Source: Austropuccinia psidii (taxonomy: Eukaryota > Basidiomycota > Pucciniomycetes > Pucciniales > Sphaerophragmiaceae). From it: 64,000 nt of DNA. Shown here piece by piece: positions 1-11,414 of the stretch. The notes below the pieces were generated by a model. That model was given only the letters and a program-made list of their open reading frames with translations. It had not been told where the DNA came from and did no database searches. The stretch is taken from the NCBI GenBank assembly GCA_023105745.1, contig JALGQZ010000003.1, positions 76,730,696-76,794,695 of the forward strand, in the 5' to 3' direction. Numbering within the stretch: position 1 is the first letter of the stretch; every line of letters begins with the position of its first letter. A program made the translations under genes and the position numbers.

Positions 1-53
1 CGGGCTATCAAATCAGGGATGGTAATACAATCTCATGCCGATTCAAAGAATGA
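1..53 (+). CDS. TET/JBP dioxygenase, 3' end only
   Basis: The last 16 codons and the TGA stop (51-53) of the dioxygenase gene that is complete at 27582-28926. The encoded tail, ending SCRFKE, is identical in both copies. The rest lies left of the window. Confidence 0.85.
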   Translation, partial: GYQIRDGNTISCRFKE

Positions 54-179
54 GGAGATTTGCAAGTGGGTTGGGTAAGTAATGGTGAGGTAAGGCAGAG
101 GACAATATACACCAGGATTGGATGGATTCGAGTGCGTGAGATGGGGTGTCTCACATGAAAAAGGGGTGAAGTGGATTAT

Positions 180-201
180 GTACGGTGGCATGCCATTGTA
201 C
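180..201. other. 22-bp dispersed palindrome, site 1
   Basis: Half-site GTACGGTGGC, a 2-bp centre, then GCCATTGTAC. It lies about 130 bp after the TET/JBP stop codon. The equivalent site in copy 2 (29053-29074) has C where this copy has T at the CpG of the right arm, so this palindrome has decayed by one transition. Confidence 0.8.
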
Positions 202-224
202 ATCTGTCCTGGTTTGTTGCTATT

Positions 225-830
225 GTCCAGGATGCCAATGCTTCACACGCGAATCCTCATGCTTGTGCAGGTTCTGACAATGCTAAAAGTTCCTTACGCC
301 TATGCGGGGGGCCATCGCTACACACGCCAATCCTTATGCCTGTGCAGGCTCCCGAAAGTTTACACGCCAATCCTTACGCCTTTACAGGCTTTCGACGATT
401 CACACGCCAATTCTTACGCTTGTGAAGCTTCCCCACAATGCTGAAATTTTCTTTAGCCTGTGCAGGATCCCAACAATTCACACGCCAATTCTTACGCCTG
501 TGCAGGCTCCCAACATTTCACACGCTAATCCTTATGCTTGGGGAGGGTCCCAAAAGTGCTAAAATTCCTTACGCCTGTACAGGCTTCCGACGATTCACAT
601 GCCAATCCTTACGCATGGGAGGGTTGCCAACAATGCTGACAAATTCTTATGCCTGTGCAGGCTCCCAACAATTCACACGCCAATCCTTATGCCTGTGCAG
701 GCTCCCAACAATTCACACGCCAATCCTTATGCCTGTGCAGGCTCCCAACAATTCACACGCCAATCCTTACGCCTGTGCAGCCTCCCAACAAGTCACACGC
801 CAATCCTTACGCTTGTGAAGGTTCTATCCA
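225..830 (+). repeat. 40-bp minisatellite between TET/JBP and Zn2Cys6 genes
   Basis: A tandem array whose best-conserved units (about 645-800) are exactly 40 bp. Each unit contains the near-palindrome GCCTGTGCAGGC and the phrase CACACGCCAATCCTTA. Outer units are degenerate. The array is about 195 bp (some five units) longer here than in copy 2. The small open frames across it come from its periodic sequence and I do not regard them as genes. Confidence 0.9.
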
Positions 831-1250
831 ATTTAAACAATTCAATACATGAGTAAGACTAATAGCGTGTGACCATAGGAAAGGCCATGTTTCACGAATC
901 TGGACTCGATTGCTCACATACGGGAACCTCCCGCTTTTTTACAGTTAAGAATGGGTATGGCTCTAAACCATGGGAGAAGAAAATATAGGAGAGGATAACG
1001 GCAACTATTGGCGCATTTTGAGAAAAAGAGGGTCACACAAACAAATACTCACTCAAACCTTTGGTAGGGCACTTATAAAACGTTTTCTCATGCAATAGGA
1101 TATTTGAACCATTGAACAAAATATAACTTAACGTGAGCAAAGAATGTAATAGAAATGGAAAATAACAATCATTCAATACAAAAAATTTATATGAAAGAAA
1201 GTATTACAAATAATAAATAGAGGAAATAATGATTTTTTTTTAAAATTTTT
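831..1250. other. 3' flank of the Zn2Cys6 gene, with a divergent patch
   Basis: No gene seen. The sequence is AT-rich close to the Zn2Cys6 stop. Between about 1040 and 1150 the otherwise nearly identical copies 1 and 2 differ strongly, and the patch runs on into the last codons of the Zn2Cys6 gene. Confidence 0.6.
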
Positions 1251-2614
1251 TTATTTTTCTAAGTATTTCGAGACTATCCCGGTGATGTCCTCCTTTGGAT
1301 AAGCCTCCATTGCCTTGCCAAGGAGGGAGTTTAGTTCCTCCCGGAATTCCCGGTGCATCTCATTTTGATGAGTTGCATCCACGAAAGGAATCATGTGGAG
1401 CAAGCAACGATGCTCCAACAAGATTCGGTTGATCGAATCGTGGACGATGGCTCGAGGAATCATTAGGGTCGGTCGCAGGTCGGTGAATTCCTGGCGAGCG
1501 TCATCGTGAGAATGAGACGAGCTTGGCACCGGGGGGGAGGAGGCGTTGGGGTTCTCGGGGGCACTGGAAGGGATCTCTGGGGAGGGAACCGGGGTTGGAG
1601 TGGAAGGGGAAGATGGTGGAGTCGGTGAAGAAGAAGGGGGAGGGGGATGGGGTGATCCCACGGGCGTATCGTCAATGATGATGATCGAGCAAGGAGTGGC
1701 GGGACGATCTGGAGACGGTCGAAGAAAAAATGAGGAAAGGTGAATATGGATCGAAGAGAAAGAAGGGGTGACTTACCATAAGGTTCCTCCGTGGATTGCG
1801 TAGGAGCCACCTCAGGTTCTGGCTCACGAGTCGTATCGTCCTCAGGTGGTTGGGACGATGGACTCGGGCCAGGAATAGGTGGCTCTTCGGTTCGGGAGGG
1901 TTCTAAAAAAGGAGTAAGAGTCAGTTCACTCGACTCGAAAGTGAAAGTGAAAATGAAATGAAACTTTGGCTGCTTACCACGGAATAATTCCTCAGACCAT
2001 CGGGTGCCACTCAGGCCTGGAGTGGGTTGCCGGGGGGTTTGCTCACAAGGCAAACTGGGAACGGGAGAGTCGTGTTGGGGGGGATTCGGGGGGTTTGGTT
2101 CTATGAGTAATGGAAAAAAGTCAGTATTATTGCGTGAAGAGAAATGAGATAAAGAGGAGAAATAAAACTTACTTTGGCGTTTGAATCCCATCGGTGACAA
2201 GACATGGTGACGATCAGCCCAAGCTCGAATGTCCTCTCGCCATTGCCATCCTTCATCGGCCGGATAATCACTTCGCTCCGGTCGAGGAGTGAAGTGACCA
2301 TCGGATGGTGGCCTAGGAGGGGGAGTGGACAAATCGATACTGGAGGGGACAGGGCTAATCGTCCGGAATCGTTCCCGTTGGCCTGTTTGGGGGCCCGGCG
2401 TCCATTCACGCTCGGAAATGGTTTCATCATCGTCGACCACAAAGGAGTCCTCGCGAGGGCGTCTTGGGCGAGAACTCGTCTGGCCTCGTGGTCGGAAGGG
2501 GCGGACAACGAACGAACATTTCTTGTGTGCTTGTCGGCAAGCATCACAAGCGTCGTTCGTCGTCGAGGAGCGAATGCAGGGGATACCCCGCTTGGTGCAT
2601 AACGTGCACGACAT
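1251..2614 (-). CDS. Zn2Cys6 zinc-cluster protein (transposon cargo), copy 1
   Basis: Four exons on the reverse strand: 2614-2173, 2100-1978, 1902-1777 and 1708-1251, giving 382 aa. The three introns (72, 75, 68 nt) have GTAAG donors and TAG/CAG acceptors. Removing the third switches to the frame that runs to 1251, joining two otherwise separate ORFs. Residues 3-33 have the spacing C-x2-C-x6-C-x9-C-x2-C-x6-C, the fungal binuclear zinc-cluster pattern that usually binds DNA in transcription factors. A long Pro/Ser-rich, acidic middle follows, then a predicted helical C-terminus (roughly the last 90 residues) that could dimerise. A likely 71-nt 5'UTR intron (2615-2685) has a perfect TACTAAC branch point and ends right before the ATG. 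The gene is divergent from the SNF2 gene. The target DNA is unknown; regulation of the element itself is a guess. Confidence 0.82.
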
Positions 2615-3255
2615 CTAAAAACAAAACAAAACAGGTTAGTAACTGAATAGAAAGTAAGCAATCAAGAAAGAAAAGGAAGACATACGATGATTTATATAAA
2701 TTTAAAACGGAATCAATATAAAAACGCTCTAGTCGGAAGTTTTTAAAAGTCTGGAAGGAAGTCGTGAAGAAAGAAAAATATTAATATCGGTACATAATGT
2801 TGACGAAAGTTTAATTGGAGAAAACGTACAAAGTAGATAGAAGTGGGGTTCTGAAAGTATTAGCAGGAAAAACAAAAAGCGAGCAGGAAGGGGAGTGGGG
2901 TTAGTCGAGTGCGAAAGAAAAGACTGGAAAGGCAGGAAGACGAGGGGGAATACGCACAAGAAGGACAAACGCGGGTGAGGTTGAGCGAAGTGGAGCGGGT
3001 GAGAAAGAAAGTGAAGTGCGTGTCGTGTGAAGATGGTCTTTTATACCAAGGGGAAGCTGAGACGATCTCAGCAGTTGCAGCACCCGCAAAAGTCTCAGCT
3101 TCAAGGCGTGTGGGCAAAATTGAAGCTGAGTCTCAGCGAATGCTGCAACTGAGAAGTGAAATGCTCGCGTGAGGCAGAAGAACAATGGGGGTCTGGCTGA
3201 GTATTTCAATTTATTGAATTGTCAAGCTGAGTATTGCAATTTATTGAATTGTCAT

Positions 3256-3931
3256 GCTGAGTCAAATCCCCTTTGTTTCCTTAAATTGCCACCCGATCAC
3301 CCAGGAGGGTGGTCGTGAGGCCCTTATTGATTGTGCATTGTGGGTGCAATGCACAAGTGACCGCGGCAAGATCACCGGCCTTATGGCCTGGTGATAGTCT
3401 TTGAACAAAGGGGGGGGCTGTAAGACAAGTGAATACAGCGTGAGCTTGCCTCGACCCATTGCTCAGGTTTGCTTTCGGGTCATAATTGAAATGCTCAGTG
3501 GCTGAACATTTTAATTGCACAGTAATTGAACAATTGATATAACAATATCAAATGCACCGCTGAGTATTGCAATTTATTGAATTGTCAAGCTGAGTCAAAT
3601 CCCCTTTGTTTCCTTAAATAGCCACCCGATCACCCAGGAGGGTGGTCGTGAGGCCCATGTTGAATGTGCATTGTGGGTGCAATCCACAAGTGACCCATGC
3701 AGAAAAGCACCCGGTGCATTTGGTCACAAGTGACCGCGGCGAGATTACCGGCCATATGGCCTGGTAATAGTATGTGAACAAAGGGGGGGGCTGCAAGACA
3801 AGTGAATACAGCGTGAGCTTGCCTCGACCCATTGCTCAGGTTTGCTTTCGGGTCATAATTGAAATGCTCAGTGGCTGAACATTGGAATTGCACAGTGATT
3901 GAACTATAGATATAACAATATCAAATGCACC
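3256..3931 (+). repeat. Direct repeat of about 300 bp (two units)
   Basis: Units 3256-3558 and 3589-3931 begin with the same GCTGAGTCAAATCCCCTTTG and end AAATGCACC. The second unit has an internal insertion of about 40 bp. Each unit contains an inverted repeat of about 24 bp centred on GGCC-NTAT-GGCC (about 3374-3400 and 3745-3770). The two palindromes differ from each other by compensated changes (ATCACC/GGTGAT versus ATTACC/GGTAAT), which keeps both arms pairing. Small ORFs crossing both units are duplicated shadows. Confidence 0.85.
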
Positions 3932-5130
3932 ATGCTGAGCCATTGCTCAGTCGTTTTTGTATGCGCGCACTCTGAGCATTTGGCACAGCATTGGATGACA
4001 TTTCAGCCAGGTGCAGCATTTCACACGCTTTGGTGAAGTGCTCCAAACTGAGCCTTCCAATGAACTATTGCAAAAGAGTTCATTCCATGGCTTTACTGAG
4101 CACTTTCTCACGGTGCGTTTGACCATGACATGCTCAGCTTGCGTGTGCAAATCGGGTGAAACGCAATGCTGAGCATGTGGCACATGAGCTACGTAAATGC
4201 AAACGATCGGAAGGTGCATGCACATTTGCTAGATGGATGCAGGCTCAAGTAGTATTACACCTTCCTGATCTGTACAGTACAGTCGACACTGTAGTACGCA
4301 GTACACCTTTGTAAATGTACTGCGGGGCAGAGCAAAAAGCTGTTCAACAATGTAACATGCAATAACGTCAAGCCATCGAGTCATATCTCTCACCTGCATC
4401 CCTTTGATGCACCTTGTTGGACAGCTCTGCCTAACTACGGCACAGATGCGCATGTAATCCAAATTAATGTAAGTGGGTCTTAATGGGATGACTTAATATT
4501 TGGGTCTAACACAAAGAGTTGATTCACTCCGGTGCCATTGTTGGGGCAAACAATGACTGGCCCGCTTGTTCATTGTCGGGCAGCCACACGCTTTCATACG
4601 CACCCCCGATGGGTCATACACAGGCAACTTTCACACGCCTGGAAGACATTTTACCGCCAGTCTTTCAGCTGCCTATTTTCTTTGTCGGGTTGTCAGCTTG
4701 ACTGCAGACGCTCACCCGCTTGCGCGTGGAAACCTGAGGCCAATCAGTGTGGATTCGCTTCAGCCTCATCCACATTAGAATAACAATCCCAGCCTATGAT
4801 TGCTGAGGCTGGTCATGTTCGCGTGGGTATCTCCCACCGCGGGTCATTTTCTTCACGTTCTCACACGCCCCGCGCAAGTTGTGGCACCTGGCTTGCAGCC
4901 AAAAAATTCCTTGGGCGTGTGGCCTCTTTCTCCGGAGTTCTGTACGCGCGTGAGGCAAAGAGGCCAATGCCAATCTTGGTTGATCAGTACTCGCCTCAAA
5001 CGCCATAGGGGTGAATGTATATGTGGATCACGGCTCACGGCTGGCGCCCCCTTTGATCATCCCAGACATTCCCCCCTGAAAGCCCAGTATGCATCAGTCA
5101 GCAAAAAACTTCAGGCCAAACCAAAGTCAT

Positions 5131-5152
5131 GTTTGGTGGCATGCCACCGAAC
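5131..5152. other. 22-bp dispersed palindrome, site 2
   Basis: GTTTGGTGGC, AT, GCCACCGAAC. The copy 2 counterpart (33821-33842) is a perfect palindrome with GTTCGG; here the CpG has become TpG. Confidence 0.8.
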
Positions 5153-5264
5153 ATATCTCACCCGCCCACACACAAACATCCCCACAGTGAGATTGCCCTT
5201 TGAAACTGCCAACATTGCCCAGTAGCTCCCTGTGAACAATTAACCTGGGGAGGATACGCTCATT

Positions 5265-5286
5265 GTTCGCTGTCACACCAGCGAAC
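5265..5286. other. 22-bp dispersed palindrome, variant site 3
   Basis: GTTCGCTG, a 6-bp centre TCACAC, CAGCGAAC. It has the same length and register as the other sites but a diverged centre. The 8-bp arms pair perfectly. Confidence 0.65.
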
Positions 5287-5653
5287 ATGACTGCATGCCT
5301 CTAATATGCCCTCCACAATAAGCTGCTACAACCCACCCAATGTTGGATGTGCTAATGTCAGCCTTGTTCCACCAAAGGTTTCGTAACTCGCTGCAGATCC
5401 AGCAGTCAAATGGTGCACCCACATTTTGGCCACCTTGCCTTGATATATGCCCCAAATCGGATATGAAAATTATGAGCCCAAGAGGCCCACCTCCATCAAG
5501 ACCATGCACGTAACCACAGGCCATCCCCCTTTTGGCCTGTTGCTGCCACTCATATAAGTTCCCCACCTGCGCTTATTCCTCTTCATTCCCTTTAGCTAAC
5601 CCTTCCCGATCATATAATTCCCAACTGTCCCCAAATAATTCAAAATAGCCATC

Positions 5654-8220
5654 ATGTCAACCCCTTCACAACCACTTTGCATTGGGATGATTAATATTCG
5701 TATTCAAATAAATAGTGATATAAACTTAAAGCCTGAGAATTCCCACTTAGGTTCTTGGATTATCCTATGGCACAATCAACACAACATATTCGTATATCTC
5801 CCCAATCACCAGCATGCTATTGGCTCTCTCCCGGGAACCCTTTCCCAAACATTGATACCATTCCTTGGGGCACCCAAAACGTTCATGCACTGTGGTCCTG
5901 GTGGGGCATGGATTGAAAATTGCCAATCCAATCCTACTCAAATATTATTTGTTGAGGGAGTATTTATGACTGATGCCAATGATCCCTCCTCATCTCAGAA
6001 ACCCAATCTAGCATTGATGTTCTTCACATGGTATCCAAACGTTCTATTCATAATGGAAAGCTTTCGAACACAAGATTTCAAGCTTAAAATGCCCAAAGAA
6101 TATGACTGTACTACTCATTGTCAATGTCAACTCTTTACTCCGACATTTCCCGCTTCAAACTCGACGCCTGCTTCATATCCTGCTGTTTCATCATTGATTT
6201 CCAAGCAAAAACTGATACAATTACCCAGTGGATCAGACCTCCCCATGATGACCCCGCCCCATGCCATTATTCAAACCCCCCTCCTCCCTCATCAAAAGAC
6301 CGGACTAGCTTTTCTCTGGGATCGAGAAATCCCCAATGGCCAATCAGCCCGTAACCTTTGGGCAACCTCACCCCCAGGATCCACTTTTAATGCCAGGCAC
6401 ATCATTACAAACAAGGTCGTTAGCTCATTTGAATCCCTTTCGACCAATACCCCTCTTGGAGGACTGCTTGCGGATGATATGGGATTAGGTAAAACCATTC
6501 AGGCCATTGCTCTAATTGGTACCTCCAAGGAGCGGATGATTGCAAACCCCCATTGCTCCACGCCCACCATGATCATCTGCCCCCCTCGCTTAATTACCAA
6601 CTGGCAATCAGAAATATCCAAGCATGCTCAGGCTGGAGCACTGCATGCCAAAATCTACCATGGTCCCACTCGTCACTCATTATCCCAAGCCGACATCTTA
6701 AAATATGATATCATCATCACTTCTTACAATACTATCACCCAAGAATTTAAGCAAACCAATACCTCTACATCATTCATTTTTCAAATCAATTGGCATTGTA
6801 TAATCTTGGATGAAGCACAGTGAGTGGCTGAGCTTAAATGATTCAAATTACCTTTTATATCCAATAACCCTTGCCCCCTCTTATAGCTATATTCGCTCTC
6901 AATACACTGCCACTCACCGTGCCATTAATAGCCTCCTTTCATCCCGTCGAATATGTTTAACGGGCACACCTATTCACAACACCATTTATGACCTTTTGGG
7001 CATAATATCCTTCATCACTCAACCCCAGAGCGCCGATCAAGATAACTGGTCACCATTCATCCTGAGTAGTCTTTCAAAAGGTTGCAATGATATTTTGCAT
7101 TTGGCATTGCGGCATTTAAGTTTGCGCCGCACCAAAACCACACATCTCGAATCTCTCCCCACTATTAGCCATCATTATGAGCTGCTCCCACTCAACCCGA
7201 CCATGCAGCAAGAATATTCCACATTATATGAAGAATTCCTATCATCCAAAAGCAAAGGACCAGGAGAGTTTTTCAGAAATATTAATAAGCTGCGAATATG
7301 TTGTAACCATCACATCATGCTTAACACAATTGCGGAGGCGGAGCTGGAAGACCCCGAGGGCAGGAGCACTCAGGATAACTCCCCAAGAATCACACGAACT
7401 ATTGTGGATGTGGAAACATGCATGATGAGTAGTAAAATTGCACACCTCCTACAAAGCTTAATGAAGAACAAACAAACAAGGTGTGGTCCAACGAAATCGG
7501 TGGTTTATACCCAATGGACCCAATTTCTAGATTTGTGCGTTAATTCTAATATGCATCCATTACCAATTGACTCCATCTGACTTTTTTATATTGTAGAATT
7601 GGTATTGCTCTTGCCCATCACTCTATCCTTTCAGCACGAATTGATGGAACAATTACACCACGAGCGCAGGACAAGGCGCTTGAGAATTTCTTCAATAATC
7701 CTGAATGTGAAGTACTCATTGCATCCATTGCCGCGGCTGGAACTGGCCTCAATATAACTTGTGCTAATGTAGTCTATTTAATGGTGAGGGGCCCCCCAAA
7801 ATTCTCCCCTGATTTTCGGACCCTGACATCCACATTTCCAGGAGCCCAATTGGAACCCAGCCATTGAGGCTCAGGCTGTTGATCGTCTACATCGTATTGG
7901 CCAACAACGACCTGTACAGGTCATCCACTATATCATTCCTCATTCAGTTGAGGTCAACATGCGGAAGGTACCTTTCAAGCTCATCTTTCACTTGATTGTA
8001 TTACTATTCTGAAATCATTCCTTATGGGAATGCCATATTCCAATTACCAATAGGTCCAAGAAAAGAAAAAATCATTAACTGCGTGAGCCTTACTGATATT
8101 ATATAATTTGTGATTGACAAAGTTGATAACTCCTGTTGACTCTGGCACAGGTCCACAATTATGAACACCATGAGCTGGATCGAACTTCTTCAATATTTCC
8201 TCAATGAAAATGAGCAATAG
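5654..8220 (+). CDS. SNF2-family DNA-dependent ATPase (transposon cargo), intact copy
   Basis: Six exons: 5654-6819, 6887-7534, 7597-7783, 7842-7967, 8054-8082 and 8151-8220, totalling 2226 nt or 741 aa. Splicing restores every diagnostic motif: Walker A in LADDMGLGKT (272-281), motif II DEAH (386-389, created by joining exons 1 and 2), LTGTP (413-417), AGTGLN (652-657) and QAVDRLHRIGQ (678-688). The family is SNF2/Rad5-like superfamily 2 ATPases, which translocate on duplex DNA to remodel chromatin or displace proteins. I see no RING or chromatin-reader domain, and the first 200 residues have no motif I recognise. The last two exons are inferred; they end in a sensible short tail. Copy 2 has a frameshift in exon 2. 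Its position beside a TET/JBP gene suggests remodelling linked to DNA modification or transposition, which is inference. Confidence 0.9.
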
Positions 8221-8392
8221 AGTATTATTGCAAGGGAGACGGTGATACATTTCAATTCATATTGTCTATATTCTAACATATTTAGCAAGTTGTTGCATCC
8301 TTAAGAGATAATAATCAGATTTTATTACACCTGCACAAATAATTCACAAAATTTTAATTTGTCACAGTGCTATACCGTGACCAATTACTAAG
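8221..8392. other. Convergent 3' region between SNF2 and unknown gene
   Basis: 172 bp between two stop codons on opposite strands. It is AT-rich with no ORF or motif of note, and presumably holds both 3'UTRs. Confidence 0.5.
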
Positions 8393-10454
8393 TTATTGCA
8401 GAGCATCACCATTAGGCCTAATAACTGGCATGTCAAGTATCTTGAGGGCGCTAGTCTGCATCTTACTACAGCCTTTGAGCCAATCTTGATCAAATACCTG
8501 AAATGATAGGCCTTCCGGAATATCACCATCATCTGTCGATCGTAATTCTGGCAATCTATCAATAGTTTTTTTACCCTTTTTTTTAATCCGATTACAAAAC
8601 TCTATGTCTCTATCCATTTTCAATACCAAATCATTAAATAACTGGGAGCGCCAGTGTAATCCCACTTTGCGGTAAACTTGACGGCCATTTTCCAGTACCT
8701 CCTCAGTATCTGAGCATACTCGAGGGTCATTGAATTGTGATGCTAGGATGGGAAATTTAGCCGTATCACACCATTCACGACGGCGCTCACAGGTCTGCAC
8801 ATAATCAAGTAGATCATCATCAGACTTGGTCCACAATGAAGAAGAGATACAGTAACTAACTCTTTGCCGAATCTTTGCGAGCTTTTGATTCTCTTTCTTT
8901 TTTACCAAATACTCGGCATCCTTTTGAATAGACTTCCATTCTCTTTTCAAATAAGTGAAATATCGCTCCATTAAAGCCGCCACGACCCCATAGTTGTTAT
9001 GATCCTTGTTCCAACAGTAGTGATGATACTCAGTGCTGACAAGTGCGAGACGGAATGTACGGTAAAACACCATAGACATCAGCTCGTTGAACGGATGTTG
9101 CCATGAGCTCTCCCAGTCCCAAGTGAATCGCTTTAGTCCTAGCTTGTGGAGCCCATTTTCGCAGTAGCTTTGGAAACCCTGAGACTGAACCTGTGTTGAT
9201 GGCTCATTGAACACATCCTCGGGGACATAACCGAGATGACCAGCCACTTGAATTGCAATTTCACGCTCTTCTGTGCTGGGTGGTGTTGGTAGTGAGGAAA
9301 AATCCTTATCCCTCACTTTGAGTAGGAACAGGCAATGTGCGTGTACTGCTGATCTCATTCCATGGACATTCTCTGGAAGTTCTGCCTTCAGCCATTTTTG
9401 TTGCTCCTTCTGGCTTGCACGTTTTGCCACATTGTGAGCTTTGCGGGCCTGGTTCCTTTGCTGTCTGACCTCGGATTGTTCAAGCATACTCTGGGCGAGG
9501 CCCAGCTGAGGATGGGTGAACTCACTTTTTGATTGAGTGCCTTGCTCATGCGCTGTGAAATTGTCCCTCCTTGGTTCATCATTTCTTTCACTTTGAGTCG
9601 GAGACATGTTCTCATCCTCATCATCCACCATTGTTTCTCTTGATGTACTGGCATGACCCGTTCTTGGTTTGGAGGCATATGGATGATGACGTCCACTGAC
9701 TTTCTCTTTATGGACCAGAGGTGAAGACGCATAAAGTTCATCCCCTGCTATGCAAATCATCAGTTAACACATTAAAACATTAATGAAGACTGGTCATCCT
9801 CACGATCTTCAATTGGCTCCTGAGATCGGACTGACTTGCCTTTAGGTGCCATATCTAACCCATGAAACAAACATATCAAATCATGAATAAGTTTCTACTC
9901 CAAAATTCAAATGACTTACTTTGATGAAGCGTCAATACTGGATTTCCCTCCGACAGACCGCTCCAAGTTACATTTTCCAAAGGTCTTTTTCGTCGCCCCC
10001 CATCCACGCGCCTTTCATCACCCACATGAACCTGCGATCCTGATGGAATATTGAGGGTTGGCTGTTTACTTTGGCCAAAGGGATCCTGGGATGCGACTGG
10101 ACTCCGACCGGGATTAAGGAGGAACTCACGTGGAAATTTTGATTGGGGATTAGTGTGTGAGGAGATTTGAGGTGTGCCTTCTGGCCCCTGAGACACATGA
10201 ATTTGTGTATTAGTGGGATTCAGGGGAATTGGAGTGACGGAAATATTTGGGATCGACCAAGTGCTTGAAGTTGGAGCCTTTGGATTGCCCACATCAATGT
10301 TAAGACCTGATACATTCATTGAGGATGCGATAGGGGTTGTGAGAGGAATGTTGGGACTCAATGGTGACTGTGTTTGAACATATTCTATGCTAGATTCACT
10401 ATTTGAGTCATGAACAGAACCTGAACGGGATTTATGTGACTTGAAAGATGACAT
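8393..10454 (-). CDS. Unknown Ser/Pro-rich transposon protein, intact copy
   Basis: Four exons on the reverse strand: 10454-9920, 9854-9804, 9744-8861 and 8794-8393 (introns 65, 59 and 66 nt), encoding 623 aa. The last intron is in frame and could be retained, but copy 3 has a stop inside it, which favours splicing. The N-terminal 200 residues are Ser/Pro/Thr-rich and look disordered. A charged stretch rich in Gln, Arg and Lys (about 280-310, exon 3) may form a coiled coil. The C-terminal half is a folded-looking domain with many aromatic residues and a basic run KKKGKK. No known catalytic motif seen. It is present in all three copies, divergent from Tnp2 with a 960-bp shared promoter region, so it may be a transposition accessory factor comparable in position to TnpA of plant CACTA elements. 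That comparison is positional only. Confidence 0.75.
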
Positions 10455-11414
10455 AAGGGCCGAAAAAGTACAGTAATATTTTTAACTAGATAAAACACCT
10501 CAGTATTATGATAAAATAGAGTGATATGAGATGAAATCTTTTCAAATTTAGAATAGAGAAATTCTATGAATAGTTGGAACTAAGTGTTGTGTGGAAGTCG
10601 GATAAGACTCTTTTGAGGAGAATCCTCCCTGCCTCCTCTTGAGCTCCTCCGCTTTTGTCGGAAACCACCCTGCACGGCCTACCAGCATATAATGTGATAT
10701 TTCCTTGATCTGAAAGGGGACCCATCATCCATAGGTAATCATATTTGGTAACATTTCCGCCTCCCCATTGTCACATTTTGTGAATTATCCAAACTGCCAA
10801 TATATGCATTGAAATTCCCCAACATTGTACATCTGTAAAGGGGTATATTCATGAAGGATTTACCCACAAAAGAGACATCACCTTTTCACGAAAGGCAAGA
10901 CAATCCAAATCACATTCCAACTGATTCAAAGCCCGCCGTACTCAAACCAAATACCAAGACTTTAGCTGCACTCCAACCCCTTATGTAATAGAGTTATATA
11001 GTTATGTCTGTAATAAGGTTTAAACCATGTACGATGGCGTGCCAGCGTACATGGATTAAATGTTAATCCCCTCAATTCAATGGTAACACTTCACTAATGG
11101 AACCCCCTCAATGGTCAAACCCGCACTATCACAATGTGTAAATAAACTAGAATATGTATGAGCATTGAGCAGCATGGCATTTTACCCAATTAAACGCCTA
11201 ACCAATTCCGCCATCCAGATGAGACATGTTAAACTTTATCCACTGCAGCTCATGCTCCATTACAAATGGGATAAAATCCTCAGCTGGCTCAAATCATCTC
11301 CCGCTTCATAAATAATCACTGAATTTTATTTCCAATTAATAACACTCCTAAACACTTTCACATCAACCATAGATATTTATACACAAACCAACCGTACTCC
11401 CAATTCCTGCAACA
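10455..11414. promoter_or_regulatory. Divergent promoter region for unknown gene and transposase
   Basis: 960 bp without a gene. It contains a 22-bp palindrome at 11029-11050 and a TATA-like ATATTTATAC (about 11373-11382) some 35 bp before the transposase ATG, in a C/A-rich leader. The region is conserved in copies 2 and 3. Confidence 0.5.
11029..11050. other. 22-bp dispersed palindrome, site 4
   Basis: GTACGATGGC, GT, GCCAGCGTAC, preceded by ACCAT and followed by ATGG, which extends the symmetry slightly. Conserved at 39718-39739 and 61039-61060. Confidence 0.85.

Larger units (their letters stand above)
2686..5653. promoter_or_regulatory. 3-kb divergent intergenic region between Zn2Cys6 and SNF2 genes
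   Basis: No convincing coding sequence. The region is packed with GCTGAG/CTCAGC motifs, including paired arms around 3051-3101 that could fold. A 33-bp phrase (GCTGAGTATTGCAATTTATT and following) recurs at about 3194, 3229 and 3558. There is a 300-bp direct repeat and two copies of the 22-bp palindrome. A TATA-like CATATAAG at 5551 lies about 100 bp before the SNF2 start. The size and symmetry suggest shared control of both genes, but this is inferred from layout. Confidence 0.5.

Noticed and set aside
118..856. ORFs over the 40-bp minisatellite after the TET/JBP gene
   Set aside because: Repeat-derived, present in three frames, and not conserved in length between copies.
2101..2661. 186-codon ORF antisense/overlapping the Zn2Cys6 first exon
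   Set aside because: It is in another frame of exon 1 and reads into the proposed 5'UTR intron; the zinc-cluster frame explains the region better.
8044..8250. 68-codon reverse ORF in the SNF2 3' region
   Set aside because: It is the antisense of the proposed last SNF2 exons and introns.
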